From Magnetovibrio sp. (lineage in GTDB: Bacteria > Pseudomonadota > Alphaproteobacteria > Rhodospirillales > Magnetovibrionaceae), in assembly GCA_028281525.1 (NCBI GenBank), contig JANQJR010000017.1, positions 17,749 to 81,748 on the forward strand: 64,000 bases of DNA, written 5' to 3'. Shown piece by piece: positions 8,228-18,400 of this stretch. The translations under genes were made by a program, and so were the position numbers. Positions within the stretch are counted from its first letter, which is position 1; each line of letters begins with the position of its first letter. A model generated the notes under the pieces. The model was given only the letters and a program-made list of their open reading frames with translations. It was not told where the DNA came from and did no database searches.

Positions 8228-9071
8228 CGATACTTCCCCGGACAACGCCATCTTGGATTTCAGCCACACGGGCCTGTTGATCACGGCCCACGGCTCGCCC
8301 AGCACATCCGGGGGACGGGCTTCGTCACGCAAACATGCGGAAACCATCCGGGGCCTCAACCTGTTCGCCGACGTGCAGACCGGATTCTTGACGGAAAAAC
8401 CCTTTGTAAAAGACGTGTTGGACGCCATGGCCGTGCCGGAAGTCTACGTGGTGCCCAATCTGGCGTGCGCGGGCTATATCTCCACCAACAAGCTGCCCCA
8501 AGCCCTCAGCCTCACCGGCCAAGTGACGGAACGCATCACCCCCCAAGGCCACCAGCGCGTGTTTTTGACTGATCCGGTCGGCACCGACCCGCATTTACCC
8601 CAAATGCTGGCGACGCGCATCGACGCGGCGATCAAGGCCCTGGATGTCGACCCAGATGAGGCCGCCATCATGTTGATCGGACACGGTTCGCAAAAAAGCC
8701 GGGCGTCGTTCGAACACACCGAACAAATCGCTCGGGATCTGGACCGCAAGAACCTAGGCGCGCCCCTCGCCACCGCGTATTTGGAAGAACCGCCTTATAT
8801 CAAGGATTGGGCGACGCTCACACAAGCGACAACGGTGGTCTTCGTCCCGTTCCTGATTTCGGACGGATATCATGGCGCAAACGAAATTCCCCAAGACATC
8901 GGTTTCGACCCCAAGAATCCAGGCTTCCGAGACCGCCTCGCCCAGGTTCAATCCAACGTCATGGAACGGGATGGACGGCGTTTGATCTATCTACCGCCCA
9001 TCGGCGACGCCCCGGAAGTGTCCGAACTGATCCTCAACCGGGTGCGCGCGGCGAAGTCCGAATACGCTTAA
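8220..9071 (+). CDS. CbiX/SirB-type sirohydrochlorin chelatase
   Basis: 283 residues with two CbiX-like halves, each opening with a metal-site histidine motif: LLITAHGSPS near residue 20 and MLIGHGSQKS near residue 158. Such proteins insert Fe2+ (SirB) or Co2+ (CbiX) into sirohydrochlorin. Next to an SUMT gene and dsrN, iron insertion for siroheme is the likely role. No separate precorrin-2 dehydrogenase is visible here. The start ATG overlaps the SUMT stop. Its 3' end overlaps the convergent transporter gene by 38 nt. Confidence 0.8.
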   Translation: MPDDTSPDNAILDFSHTGLLITAHGSPSTSGGRASSRKHAETIRGLNLFADVQTGFLTEKPFVKDVLDAMAVPEVYVVPNLACAGYISTNKLPQALSLTGQVTERITPQGHQRVFLTDPVGTDPHLPQMLATRIDAAIKALDVDPDEAAIMLIGHGSQKSRASFEHTEQIARDLDRKNLGAPLATAYLEEPPYIKDWATLTQATTVVFVPFLISDGYHGANEIPQDIGFDPKNPGFRDRLAQVQSNVMERDGRRLIYLPPIGDAPEVSELILNRVRAAKSEYA

Positions 9072-9969
9072 AGACTCTGCCATCGATCACCACTAGACCA
9101 AGACCGATCAGGCCTAAGCCGATGAAGCTGTCCGCGCTCAAGCTTTCGTCCAGCACCAGGACGCCCAATACAATCGCGCTGACCGGCACCAACAGAGTCA
9201 CCAACAGCACGTTGGTCGCCCCCGCCGTGGCCAGGATGCGGAAATACAGCACGTAGGCCAATGACGTGGACACGACCGCCAGCCCAACCATCGCCGCCCA
9301 CGCTTCGGGGGGCGGAGCGCTCAGCGTCCAGGGCCGCTCTACAATCAAGGCCAAAGGCAGCAACATCACACTCGACGCCGTCACTTGTCCCGCCGCCGTG
9401 TGCAGGGGTTTCACCTCCATAGCCTGAAAGCGCCGCCCATAAACCCCGGCGAAAGCATAGGACAACGCTGCGCCAAGAATGGCGACCTGGGCCCAGACGT
9501 TGGTTCCCAGTCCTCCCAGGACATCCGTGCCAATCATCACCGCCACCCCGGCCACACCCAACAGCACGCCAATGACGCGGGCAAGGCTCATGCGTTCATC
9601 CCGGGTCAGGTAATGAGCCACCACCACGGTGAAGATCGGCGTGGTGGCGTTGAGAATGGACGCCAGACCCGACGCGATATGCCCTTGCCCCCAAACGATC
9701 AAGCTGAACGGCACCAGGTTATTCAACAGGCCCATGGCGAAAAATGCGCGCCACAACCGCCACCCGCCCGGCACGCGATCGCCACGCGCAAACAGATAGA
9801 GATGCAACGCCAAGGCCGCCAAAGCGACCCGGAGCCAGACAATGGTCAACGGCGGCAGATCATCCACCAACACGCCGACAAAAAAGAACGATCCGCCCCA
9901 AATGATCGATAAGGCGATGAGCATCGACCATTCGGCCGCAGTCATGGCGGTGTTGATCCGGGCCTGCAT
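9034..9969 (-). CDS. EamA/DMT-superfamily transporter
   Basis: 311 residues with about ten transmembrane helices in two EamA repeats, the usual layout of drug/metabolite exporters; the WGGSFF motif in helix 1 is typical. The substrate cannot be read from sequence. The ATG at 9969 follows AAGGA by 6 nt; an ATG at 9975 and longer starts exist. It converges on and overlaps the 3' end of the chelatase gene. Confidence 0.85.
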   Translation of the reverse strand: MQARINTAMTAAEWSMLIALSIIWGGSFFFVGVLVDDLPPLTIVWLRVALAALALHLYLFARGDRVPGGWRLWRAFFAMGLLNNLVPFSLIVWGQGHIASGLASILNATTPIFTVVVAHYLTRDERMSLARVIGVLLGVAGVAVMIGTDVLGGLGTNVWAQVAILGAALSYAFAGVYGRRFQAMEVKPLHTAAGQVTASSVMLLPLALIVERPWTLSAPPPEAWAAMVGLAVVSTSLAYVLYFRILATAGATNVLLVTLLVPVSAIVLGVLVLDESLSADSFIGLGLIGLGLVVIDGRVFKRIRTSPRAPG

Positions 9970-10113
9970 CGACATTCCTTTGGTGGTTTCCTCCAGGTTA
10001 GCGCTTCGCGCCCGGTTTGGCATTCCGGTTCTTGCGCTCCCGGTTGACAGGTTGTGCTTCTTCAACAAGTATTGCGATTGGTAGCAACAGAAGGCCGGAC
10101 AAAGCCCACGCTC

Positions 10114-10911
10114 ATGCCCTCACCGCCAAAAACCAAACAGGCCAAAACCCAACAGGCGCTCAAAGACGCAGAAATAGCGCTGGAAGACGCCATCAAGCGC
10201 CAAAGCCTGATGGAAGAGCAGCACTACCAAGACATTTCGGAAATCGTTCACGACATCAAAAACCCGCTGACGGCGATGCAGGGGTATCTGAAGCTGATCA
10301 AGAACGAGGTGGCCGGCCCCATCGAAAACCCGACTTACAAAGAATTTTTCGAGACCCTGGACCGCTCCGCCAATCGGCTTTTGGATATCTGCAATTCGCT
10401 CCTGGGCGAATACACCCAGGACAAGAGCGGGAAAGAGGCCCCGAAAGTCGCGAATGTGCACGCACTGGTTGGGGAAATCGGCGACCTGTTCGCCGCCCAA
10501 GCCAAAGAGCGCGAAATCGAATTGAAAACCTCGGTCGCCGAGACCTTCCCACAACTTGAAGCAGATCCGCAAGAAATCTACCGCGCGATGATGAACCTGG
10601 TGTCCAACGCCATCAAGTTCACGCCTAAGGGCGGCAAGGTGGATCTCCAGGCCGACCTGGATCCCAAGGACAACACCTTCATCATGGTGGTGCGGGATTC
10701 CGGCGTGGGCATGACCCAGGAGCAAGTCAAGCAGGTTATGGAATCCGGCCTGACCACGCACTCCCCCCACGGCGATCTCGGCACGGGTCAGGGGCTCGGC
10801 ATCGTCAACCGCATCGTATCGGAATATGGCGGCGAGCTCGACATCGTCAGCACGGAAAATCGCGGAACGCGCATCAAATTGAAATTTCCGAAGGCGATTT
10901 CGCTTGCCTGA
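10114..10911 (+). CDS. Soluble sensor histidine kinase
   Basis: 265 residues without transmembrane segments. A short N-terminal helix (residues about 1-45) leads into a HisKA domain with the phospho-acceptor in SEIVHDIKNPLT, then a HATPase domain with N-box NLVSNAIKF, G1 DSGVGM and G2 GTGQGLGIV. No PAS, GAF or receiver domain is visible, so the input must come from the helical N-terminus or a partner. No response regulator gene is adjacent. The start at 10114 is preferred over a longer frame from 10054. Confidence 0.85.
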   Translation: MPSPPKTKQAKTQQALKDAEIALEDAIKRQSLMEEQHYQDISEIVHDIKNPLTAMQGYLKLIKNEVAGPIENPTYKEFFETLDRSANRLLDICNSLLGEYTQDKSGKEAPKVANVHALVGEIGDLFAAQAKEREIELKTSVAETFPQLEADPQEIYRAMMNLVSNAIKFTPKGGKVDLQADLDPKDNTFIMVVRDSGVGMTQEQVKQVMESGLTTHSPHGDLGTGQGLGIVNRIVSEYGGELDIVSTENRGTRIKLKFPKAISLA

Positions 10912-10960
10912 GCATGCTATTTCCCGCCTTACGTGAGGGCCACGCTACTTTTGAACACAT

Positions 10961-10995
10961 AAAAAAAGGGGCGGAAACCCTTAGATTTCCGCCCC
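10961..10995 (-). terminator. Intrinsic terminator for the giant repeat-protein gene
   Basis: Read on the minus strand, GGGGCGGAAA and TTTCCGCCCC form an uninterrupted 10-bp stem (10986-10995 with 10968-10977) around an 8-nt loop, followed by seven T (10961-10967). It lies 56 nt beyond the stop at 11052. Confidence 0.85.
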
Positions 10996-11051
10996 AAGAT
11001 GGGGCCCCTGACATAGGGACCCTCCCCCGAAATGTGTTAAATAATAAGGTG

Positions 11052-14000
11052 CTAGAGATCTCTTCCAAGCGCCCTTGCTAGTATCATATACAACTTTCCC
11101 ATATCGGATGACAAGAAAGTGTTTTCCAAAACGCCATCGTGGTCGCGTTCGCGCGCTTTTTCCATCATGGCGTCGAATTCGCTCACATAACGTCCGACGT
11201 AATCGCGCAACTCTCCATCTTCCTGATAAATGGCCTTGATGGATGCCAGCGTGTTCTTTTCCTTGAAGCCCAGCATCTTGCGCACGAAGATACCCTTTTC
11301 GCCTTTGTTGAACCGCCGCCAGTCGTCCTCGGTGATCGGCACCTCGACCACACGGGCCAAATCCACCGCCAGGGATTGCAGCTTTTCGCTGATGAACGCG
11401 GCGCGGCGCATGAAATCTTCCACATGGGCTTTGTCCAGGGTGCTGTCCAGCGTGTTGTTGAGCACCTCGGCCTGATGGACTGCATCCGTCAATTCGCGCG
11501 CACCCTGATCGAGCTTGGAACCGACGCCGTCCAAACGCGAGGCCACGTTTTCCGATGCTTGGGTGAGCGCTGTCAAACCACCCCGCAACGTCTTGTCCCA
11601 CGCCACAACCTTGGCCACCGATTGTTCGGTTAGATTGGCGACGTTTTGGCTCTGTTTGTTCAGGGCGTCGCCCAGCATCTGCGCGCCCTGTTCGGCACGC
11701 GCATACATGCGGTTGAGTTCGCCCAACTGACCGCGCGCCCGGTCATGGGCGGCATCCAGGTGGTCGGTGATCTTTTCCGCATCCAGAACCGTTTCCTTGG
11801 TTTGGCGTTCGACTTGGTCGAGGAATAGGCGGATTTTTTCGATGCTGTCGTCGGTCAAGCGCTGAATGCTTTCGTTCTGGCGGCCCAGGCTGTCGCCCAC
11901 ATTGCTCAGCTTGTTCAACGCTTCATCCGAGACGGAGACCACTTCGCGGCCCTGGAAACGCAACGCATCCGCCGCGCCTTCCATCTTCTGAGTGGCTTGT
12001 GAAGACACGGAGTTGAGCTCACTGAGATGCTGGCGCAGATTCTCCCCGGCGGTACCCAAATTGCGCACCGTGTCGTCCGAGACCCGGTTCATTTCCCCGG
12101 CGGAGCGCTGGATCAGGCTGCTGAAGCGTTCCAATTCCCCCGCCGCGCGTTCCGAAGCCGCGCCCAGGTCAGAGGTCTGATGGTGAAAGGCGTTGGTGAC
12201 CAAGTCGATCAATTTCGCGGCCTTGTCCACAGACTGGTTGACGCCGTGGACTTCCTCGTTGAGGCGTGCGCCCACTTCGCCCAGCTTTCCGGCGGCCTGA
12301 TCGGACGCTTGCATCAGGCCGCTGGCCTGGCGGTGCATATCTTCGGAGAACGTGCGGATGTGGTCCGATGCCCGGGTGTAGGACTGGGTCAAATCCTCGG
12401 TGCGCCGGGATAGCACACCGCCCAGGTCCTCCAATCGCTCGCCCGCACGGTCGAGCGCACCATCCAAGTCGCTGGTGTGGCGCTGGAAGGTGTCTGAAAT
12501 GCCTTGCAAACGGTCGCCGGCGGTGGTGGTGACGCGCGAGGCTTCGTCGGCGCGTTCCGATAAGCGCCGGGAGATACCCTCCAAGTTGCGCTCGACGCTT
12601 TCCACCTGCTGAGCGACGGTGCGCTCGCTGCTGACCAGCGCATCGCCCACTTGGCGCAGCCGTTCGACCGAGTCATCGGCCGTGCTTTGCAGGCTGAACG
12701 TGCTTTCCTTGAGCTTTTCGCCGGTATCGAGCAAGCGGTCCGTGGCGCGGGTGCCCAGATCGTCCAGTTCGCGGGCGTGGGCCTTGATGGTGTCGCCCAT
12801 CACATCGATGCGTTCCGCCGCCTGCTTCGAGGCGTCGGTCAGCCCCGCCGTCTGGCGATGTAGCGCATCGGACACCAGGGAGATCAAGCGCGCCGCCCGG
12901 TCGGATGCCGAACCCACTTCGCGGGAGCGTTCCATCAAGGCGTTGGTCGCCTTGTCCACATCGTCCACGGCCGAGGCCGTCACCCGCGACACGCTTTCGG
13001 TTTGCCCTTCCAAGGTGCGGCTCACGCTTTCCAGACGATCGGTCGCTTCGTCAGAGCTTTCAACCAGTTCGTTCAGGCTCTGACGCACCGCGTCACCCAA
13101 TTCCCGCAAACGGGTTTCCGCGCGTTCAGAGACATGTTCCATCTGATCGGCCCGGCCATCCAGGTCGGTGGACGCCGACGTCACCAGCTTGCCGGTGCGT
13201 GCGGCGACGTAAATCATATGTTCGGTCCGCTTTTGCAGGTCGTCGCCAGCGTCTTCCAATTTGGTTTTGGCGTGATCCGTGATGCTTTCCAACAAATGCG
13301 CGCGATCCTGAACGGTATCGCCCAGCTCGGTGATGGACGATACCGCTCCATCCGAAACCTCGCTGAGACGTTCCAGGTTCTGACGGAACGCTGCGGTGAT
13401 TTCATCGGTGCGCGCGGACGACGCGTTGATGCCGTCCAGTCCGTCACGCATGGCCCGCGTCGCGCTGGCGATGGAACTGGCGCCGGTCTGCGCGCTGGTG
13501 GCGATGCGCTTGGCCCCCTCCTCCATGATGCGTGCAGCCTCGCTCAACGCGGACTGTGCGGATTCGGACACGCCATCGACCTCCGTCGCGCCGTCGCGCA
13601 GCCGGTCGGCCACCTCGTCGATGCGCAGTGTGCTGGTTTCGGCAGCGTCTTTCAGGTTTTCCACCTGCAACTTCAAGGTCGAGGCAGCATCCAGCACACG
13701 GGCTTCCGCCTCGTCACCATTCTTGGACAGTTCATCGGCGCGCGACTGCAAGGATTTGCCCACCGTTTCCACCTGATCCAACGCCTTGGCGGCGATATGG
13801 CTCAAATCCATGGAGGTCTTGCGCAACAGTTCGCGCACCTGAGCGGAATGGTCCGCCGCCGCTTCGGTGGTGCCCGCCAAAGCCTTGGCCTCGGTCTGAA
13901 ACGCTTCGCCCGCAGCCTTCATGCGCAAGGCCACCAAATCGGATGCTGCAACCAATTCGTGGGCATGCTCTCCCATGGATTCCGACATGTCCTTGACCCG

Positions 14001-15179
14001 CACGGAAACCTTGTCCGCAGTCTCATTGAGAGCAGTGGTCTGGCTGAGCAGATGGCTTTCCACTTCCTGGGAATGGGCGGCGGCGTCCAACGCGGCGCGT
14101 TCCAAATCCGCCTGTTGGCGGCGGAGCGCTTCTCCGATACGATCCGTTTGCGCCTCCAAGCGATCGCCACGTGCACCCATTTCCGCACCCGCGCTGGCGA
14201 GCAGTTCGCTGCCGGTTTCGATCCGCTGCAAGGCTTCCTGCGTGGCGCTGTTCATGTTGGTGATACGCGTACCCAACATTTCACCCACGCTTTCAGCGCG
14301 CGCCGACGTTTCGGCGGCAATGTTCGTTAACGCCTCGGTGCGCTGATGGTAGGTGTCGGCCACTTCCAGGGCATGACGGGAACCGGCATCGGCGACGTCG
14401 GACAATTCCTGAATGCGCCGTTCCAATACATCGGTCAGTTCTTCCGTACGGGTCGAAGCGCGGTCCGTGGCGGACGCAATATCATGGCCGCGCCGATGCA
14501 TCACATCCGTGACGTCGCGCGCGCGGGTCTCCGCCTTTTCCGAGACCTGGCGCAATTCGTCGGTTTCGCGTGACAAAGCCTCCGCCACCGCACGGGCGCG
14601 CAAATCCGCGTCTTCGGAAACACGGTTCAACTCCAAGGTGCGCTCGCGGACCTTGTTATGGATCGCTTCGGCGCGGGAATAGGCCTCATCCGAAGCCTTG
14701 CTCAAGTCGCGGGCCTGTTTGCGCAGGCTGTCGGTGATTTCCTTGACGCGGCTTTCGGAGCGGTCGGAAGGATAGGTCAACTGGCGAATTTGCCAGCGCA
14801 AATGCGCCGTTTCGCGGCGCATACCATGGCCGCGTTCGAACAACGCGATCACCATCCACAACAGCGCCACGGGCGTAAACATGCCCGCCGCCAGTCCGCC
14901 CAGTTCGTGGGGCAGGAGTTCGAACAACACCTCCCAGCCGATGTATTCGGTGACGTAGGCATTGATCAGCCACACCCAGCCGCCGGTGGCGAAAATGCCG
15001 AACGCGGAGGCCAACTTGTAGCGCAAGAAGAACGGCTGGCGCCATTCATCGAATTCGGACGGAGGTTCGGGCACGCCAGAAACATCCGCGCCTTCGGCCC
15101 CATCCGGAATATCCAGACCGAGCTTGTCGATCGCGCCTTCACCATCGGTGTTTTTATGGCCTTGCGGTTCTTTCACCAT
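11052..15179 (-). CDS. Giant membrane-anchored coiled-coil protein with about 45 25-residue repeats
   Basis: 1375 residues. An acidic N-terminal tail (1-45) is followed by two transmembrane helices (about 55-76 and 93-113), then residues 138-1258 made of tandem 25-residue repeats, then a conserved-looking 117-residue C-terminal domain (1259-1375) with aromatic residues and charged helices. The helices would anchor it in the inner membrane with a very long cytoplasmic rod. The layout (two membrane helices, then a long coiled coil) recalls alphaproteobacterial polarity factors such as TipN, but I see no specific motif that proves kinship. Single gene with its own terminator. Function unknown; a polar scaffold or envelope-spacing rod is an inference. 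Confidence 0.8.
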   Translation of the reverse strand: MVKEPQGHKNTDGEGAIDKLGLDIPDGAEGADVSGVPEPPSEFDEWRQPFFLRYKLASAFGIFATGGWVWLINAYVTEYIGWEVLFELLPHELGGLAAGMFTPVALLWMVIALFERGHGMRRETAHLRWQIRQLTYPSDRSESRVKEITDSLRKQARDLSKASDEAYSRAEAIHNKVRERTLELNRVSEDADLRARAVAEALSRETDELRQVSEKAETRARDVTDVMHRRGHDIASATDRASTRTEELTDVLERRIQELSDVADAGSRHALEVADTYHQRTEALTNIAAETSARAESVGEMLGTRITNMNSATQEALQRIETGSELLASAGAEMGARGDRLEAQTDRIGEALRRQQADLERAALDAAAHSQEVESHLLSQTTALNETADKVSVRVKDMSESMGEHAHELVAASDLVALRMKAAGEAFQTEAKALAGTTEAAADHSAQVRELLRKTSMDLSHIAAKALDQVETVGKSLQSRADELSKNGDEAEARVLDAASTLKLQVENLKDAAETSTLRIDEVADRLRDGATEVDGVSESAQSALSEAARIMEEGAKRIATSAQTGASSIASATRAMRDGLDGINASSARTDEITAAFRQNLERLSEVSDGAVSSITELGDTVQDRAHLLESITDHAKTKLEDAGDDLQKRTEHMIYVAARTGKLVTSASTDLDGRADQMEHVSERAETRLRELGDAVRQSLNELVESSDEATDRLESVSRTLEGQTESVSRVTASAVDDVDKATNALMERSREVGSASDRAARLISLVSDALHRQTAGLTDASKQAAERIDVMGDTIKAHARELDDLGTRATDRLLDTGEKLKESTFSLQSTADDSVERLRQVGDALVSSERTVAQQVESVERNLEGISRRLSERADEASRVTTTAGDRLQGISDTFQRHTSDLDGALDRAGERLEDLGGVLSRRTEDLTQSYTRASDHIRTFSEDMHRQASGLMQASDQAAGKLGEVGARLNEEVHGVNQSVDKAAKLIDLVTNAFHHQTSDLGAASERAAGELERFSSLIQRSAGEMNRVSDDTVRNLGTAGENLRQHLSELNSVSSQATQKMEGAADALRFQGREVVSVSDEALNKLSNVGDSLGRQNESIQRLTDDSIEKIRLFLDQVERQTKETVLDAEKITDHLDAAHDRARGQLGELNRMYARAEQGAQMLGDALNKQSQNVANLTEQSVAKVVAWDKTLRGGLTALTQASENVASRLDGVGSKLDQGARELTDAVHQAEVLNNTLDSTLDKAHVEDFMRRAAFISEKLQSLAVDLARVVEVPITEDDWRRFNKGEKGIFVRKMLGFKEKNTLASIKAIYQEDGELRDYVGRYVSEFDAMMEKARERDHDGVLENTFLSSDMGKLYMILARALGRDL
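11406..14768 (-). repeat. Tandem 25-residue (75-nt) coding repeats
   Basis: Residues 138-1258 of the giant coiled-coil protein divide without gaps into 45 units. All are 25 residues except unit 19 (588-608), which has 21; the last unit is degenerate. Typical units are SERAETRLRELGDAVRQ(x8) and SDRAARLISLVSDALHRQ(x7). Common features are S/T-D/E at positions 1-2, Ala at 4, Leu/Val at 8 and 11, Asp/Glu at 13, Leu at 15, Leu at 22 and Ala/Val at 25. Core spacing 4-3-4-3-4-3-4 equals three heptads plus one stutter. DNA copies have diverged, so selection acts on the protein pattern. Confidence 0.85.
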
Positions 15180-15380
15180 CCGTGCCTGGCCCCCGGAATT
15201 GTGCGCCTTGGTTCGCTTTTTGATTATGGGGCGAGATCATACACCCGCTATATAGGGGCGGTAAAGCGCCCGAGCACACCATATATTGTGGAAAGATAAC
15301 GGAAATAGCCCACAAAAACCAGAAAATGTGCACAAATCGGGGCTTAGGCTGTGGATAAGTGAGGACGTGCATTGAGCCGC

Positions 15381-15412
15381 CTAGGGTTCTGGCCCTAGGG
15401 CTCTGACCCTAG
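15381..15412 (-). repeat. CCCTAGGG-centred short repeat with alternative hairpins at a gene end
   Basis: Three CTAGGG/CCCTAG units can pair as 15381-15386 with 15393-15398, or on the minus strand as TAGGGT-CAGA-GCCCTA starting at the stop codon (15411-15409). The pattern TAGGGT-N4-GCCC occurs here on both strands, again at 61002-61015 and at 31302-31315. It may act as a weak terminator for the kinase gene, though no T-run follows. Confidence 0.4.
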
Positions 15413-18400
15413 CGCTTATTGGCGAGCGGCAAGTGCAACGTCACCGTCAAACCGTTACCTGGACTGCTGGCGAGATCAATGCTGCCGCCATGCATATCCA
15501 CAAGGCGTTTGCAGAGATAGAGGCCCAGACCGGTGCCCTCTTCATTCGACGCAACGGCCGCCGTCGAGCCGCGGAAAGGTTGGAATGCGGTGCGAAGCTG
15601 CTTTTCATCCATGCCGATGCCGGTATCGATAATTTCGATGACCGCTTGATCGCCTTCCGGGTAGGCCCGCGCAGATATCTTGCCATGAACGTCCGTGTAT
15701 TTGACGGCGTTGTTGAACAGGTTGTTGAGGACCTGCGTCAAAGCACGCGGGTCGGCATTGAATTGCGGCATGTCGGGGGAAACATCGAACTCGACGGAGA
15801 TGTTTTTGGCATCCGCATTCGGTGTGATCAGTTGCGCGCTTTGCTCTAGCATTTCGCCAATGCTGATAGGGGTGCGGGTGATGGTGTATTCGCCCGCTTC
15901 GATCTTCGAGATATCCAAAATATCGTTCACCAAACTCAGCAACAAATGACCGCTGTTGTGAATGATGCGGATGTACTCTTCGTACTTGTCATGATCGATG
16001 GGACCGTAAGCCTGGTGGATAATGGATTCCGCATAACCGATCACGGCGTTCAATGGCGTGCGCAGATCGTGGCTCATGGACGCCAGGAAATTGGACTTTG
16101 CGTCGCTGGATTTTTCGGCTTCTTCCTTCGCGCGTTGCAGGGCGCGCTGTTCATTGTCTTGGGCGCGTTTCAATTCCGTGATGTCGCTGAGGTTGATCAC
16201 CACGCCGGTGCGGGTCAGGGTCGAGACTACGTAAGGCTGCAACGTCAGCAGATACCACTGGTCGTTGGTCGCGGACCGCACTTCTTGGCTGAGGGACTCG
16301 CCCGTGCGGTTGACGCGTTCGACCAACTCGATCAAGTCCATGCCCACCAAACTCGTGCCCAAGTGATCGAAGGGGCGGCCGATGTCATGCTCTGACAAAC
16401 TCCAAATTTGCAACGCATTTTCCGTGAACCGGCGAATGTTGAGTTGATCGTCCAGGAACAACGTAATCGCAGTGCCCGAGTTCATCAGGTTGTGGAGGTC
16501 GTTGTTGAGCTCCGTCAACTCCATGATCTTGCTTTGGTGTTCGGCGTTGACGGTGAACAGTTCCTCGTTCACCGACTGCAGCTCTTCGTTGGTGCTTTGC
16601 AGTTCCTCATTGCTCGCCAGCAATTCTTCGTTGGTGGCTTGCAATTCTTCGTTCGACGTTTCCAGTTCTTCGATGGTCGCTTGCAGGTTTTCACGGGTGA
16701 ACTGCAGCTCTTGCTCCAGATCGATGATGCGCTGCTGCGATTCGTGGCTGGCGTCGTAGGTGACCGCATCGATGGTGGGTCCTGCCTTGGTGGGCGGATT
16801 GATGCTGTTTTCGATGAAGATCGCGGCCAGCCGCTCCTTCCCTTTTTGGTCGGGCAAAGGCTTGATCTTCATGTTGACCGTTATGCGGTTGTCGGCATCG
16901 ACCTTAACGGCGATATTGGAGAACGCCTGCTCTGTTTGACTGCCGAAAACCTTCGTCAGACCCGTCGCCAGGGGAATGGAGAGGTCGCTGATCACACTCT
17001 TGGACACGTCGTTGATGACGCGCCCGGTCGGCGGAATGAGAAAATTCGAAGACTCGCCGAAGATGTAGATGATCTCGTTGTTCTCGTTGACGACCATGGA
17101 AAACGGCAAATAGTCGCTGCCCACGACATCCATCAACCGGGACAACACCCGGTCTTCTTCGGCATTTGCATGGGTGCTCTGGCGCCCCACGAAGGTGCCG
17201 TTGTTAAACGGCGCGCGTCCGCCCGCGAATGCGCTGCTGCTGGGCGTGGCAGACTTTTTGCCCTTGGACTTGAAGACCTTCCAGCGGTTATCCAGGCAGG
17301 CAAACAAAGATTCCGCAGTGCCGGTGGTCTCGCTGGGACCGAGCACCAGCAAACCTTCCGGGCGCAGGGAGAAGTTAAACGTATCGACGACCTTTTGCTG
17401 CAATGGCTGCTGGAAATAGATCAACACATTGCGGCAACTGAGCAGGTCGATGTTGGTAAACGCCGGGTCCTTGATCAAGTCATGCTTGGCGAACACCACC
17501 ATTTCGCGAAGCGCGCGCGAAACCTTGAAACTTTCAGCGTGGCGGAAAAAGTACTTGTTCAGCAGATGCGGCGGCACGTCCGCCGTGATGCTTTCCGGAT
17601 AAATACCGTTGCTGGCGAAAAAGATCGCGTCCTGATCGATATCGGTGGCGAAAATTTTGATGTCGACGCCCCGGTCGAACTTTTCGACGATCTCACTGCA
17701 CAAAATGGCGAAGCTGTAGGCTTCCTCCCCGGTCGATACCCCCGCTATCCAGATGCGGAACTCACGTCCCTGAGCGCGCTCCAGAGCCTCCGGCAACCAT
17801 TTGCCTTCGAGCATTTGAAACATGTGCGGATCGCGAAAGAAACTCGTGACGCCGATCAGCAATTCGCGGAACAACGTGTTCAATTCACTGGCATTGCCTT
17901 CCACCAAGGAGATGTAATCGCCCAGTTCTTCGATCTGGTTGACGGTCATGCGCCGCGCGATGCGCCGTGAAACCGTATTGGGCTTATAATAGGTGAAATC
18001 GATCTTGCTTTTGTCGCGCAACAGGGAAAACAGGCGGGTGATGCCGGTTTTTTCCTCAAGCAACGCCCCGCCTTTGCTCTTCAGCGTGGTGTTGGGATGC
18101 TTGACGTACGACATCAATTGCCCGGGCATGCTTTCGACCGGCAAGATGAAGTCCGGGAAGCCGCCGGAAATGGCGTTTTTTGGCATGCCATCGAATTTGG
18201 CGTTGCCGGGCTCTTGCACCATGACCATGCCGCCGGCTTCCTTGATGGCGCGCGAGCCGCGCGTGCCGTCACTGCCCGTGCCGGAGAGGATCACGCCGAT
18301 GGACTGGGTCTTCCTGTCCTGGGCGAGCGAGCTCAAAAATATATCGATCGGCAAGTTGATCGTTTGCTGGTTGCGGTCCTGATCCATCAACAGCAGATGG

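Noticed and set aside
5931..9071. Cobalamin biosynthesis as the role of the CbiA-, CobA- and CbiX-like genes
   Set aside because: No other corrin-ring gene is near, and dsr genes flank them. Siroheme synthesis and amidation fit better, though a dual role cannot be excluded.
13002..14330. A 442-codon plus-strand frame and several shorter ones across the repeat-protein gene
   Set aside because: They arise from the repetitive GC-rich coding sequence on the other strand; no ribosome site or family match.
11406..14768. 75-nt periodicity as a possible CRISPR or DNA satellite
   Set aside because: The period is in protein sequence; DNA copies are too diverged, and no constant repeat with unique spacers exists.
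16408..17970. A 520-codon plus-strand frame within the CheB-CheR-kinase gene
   Set aside because: Antisense to a gene with intact catalytic motifs throughout; composition is that of a shadow frame.
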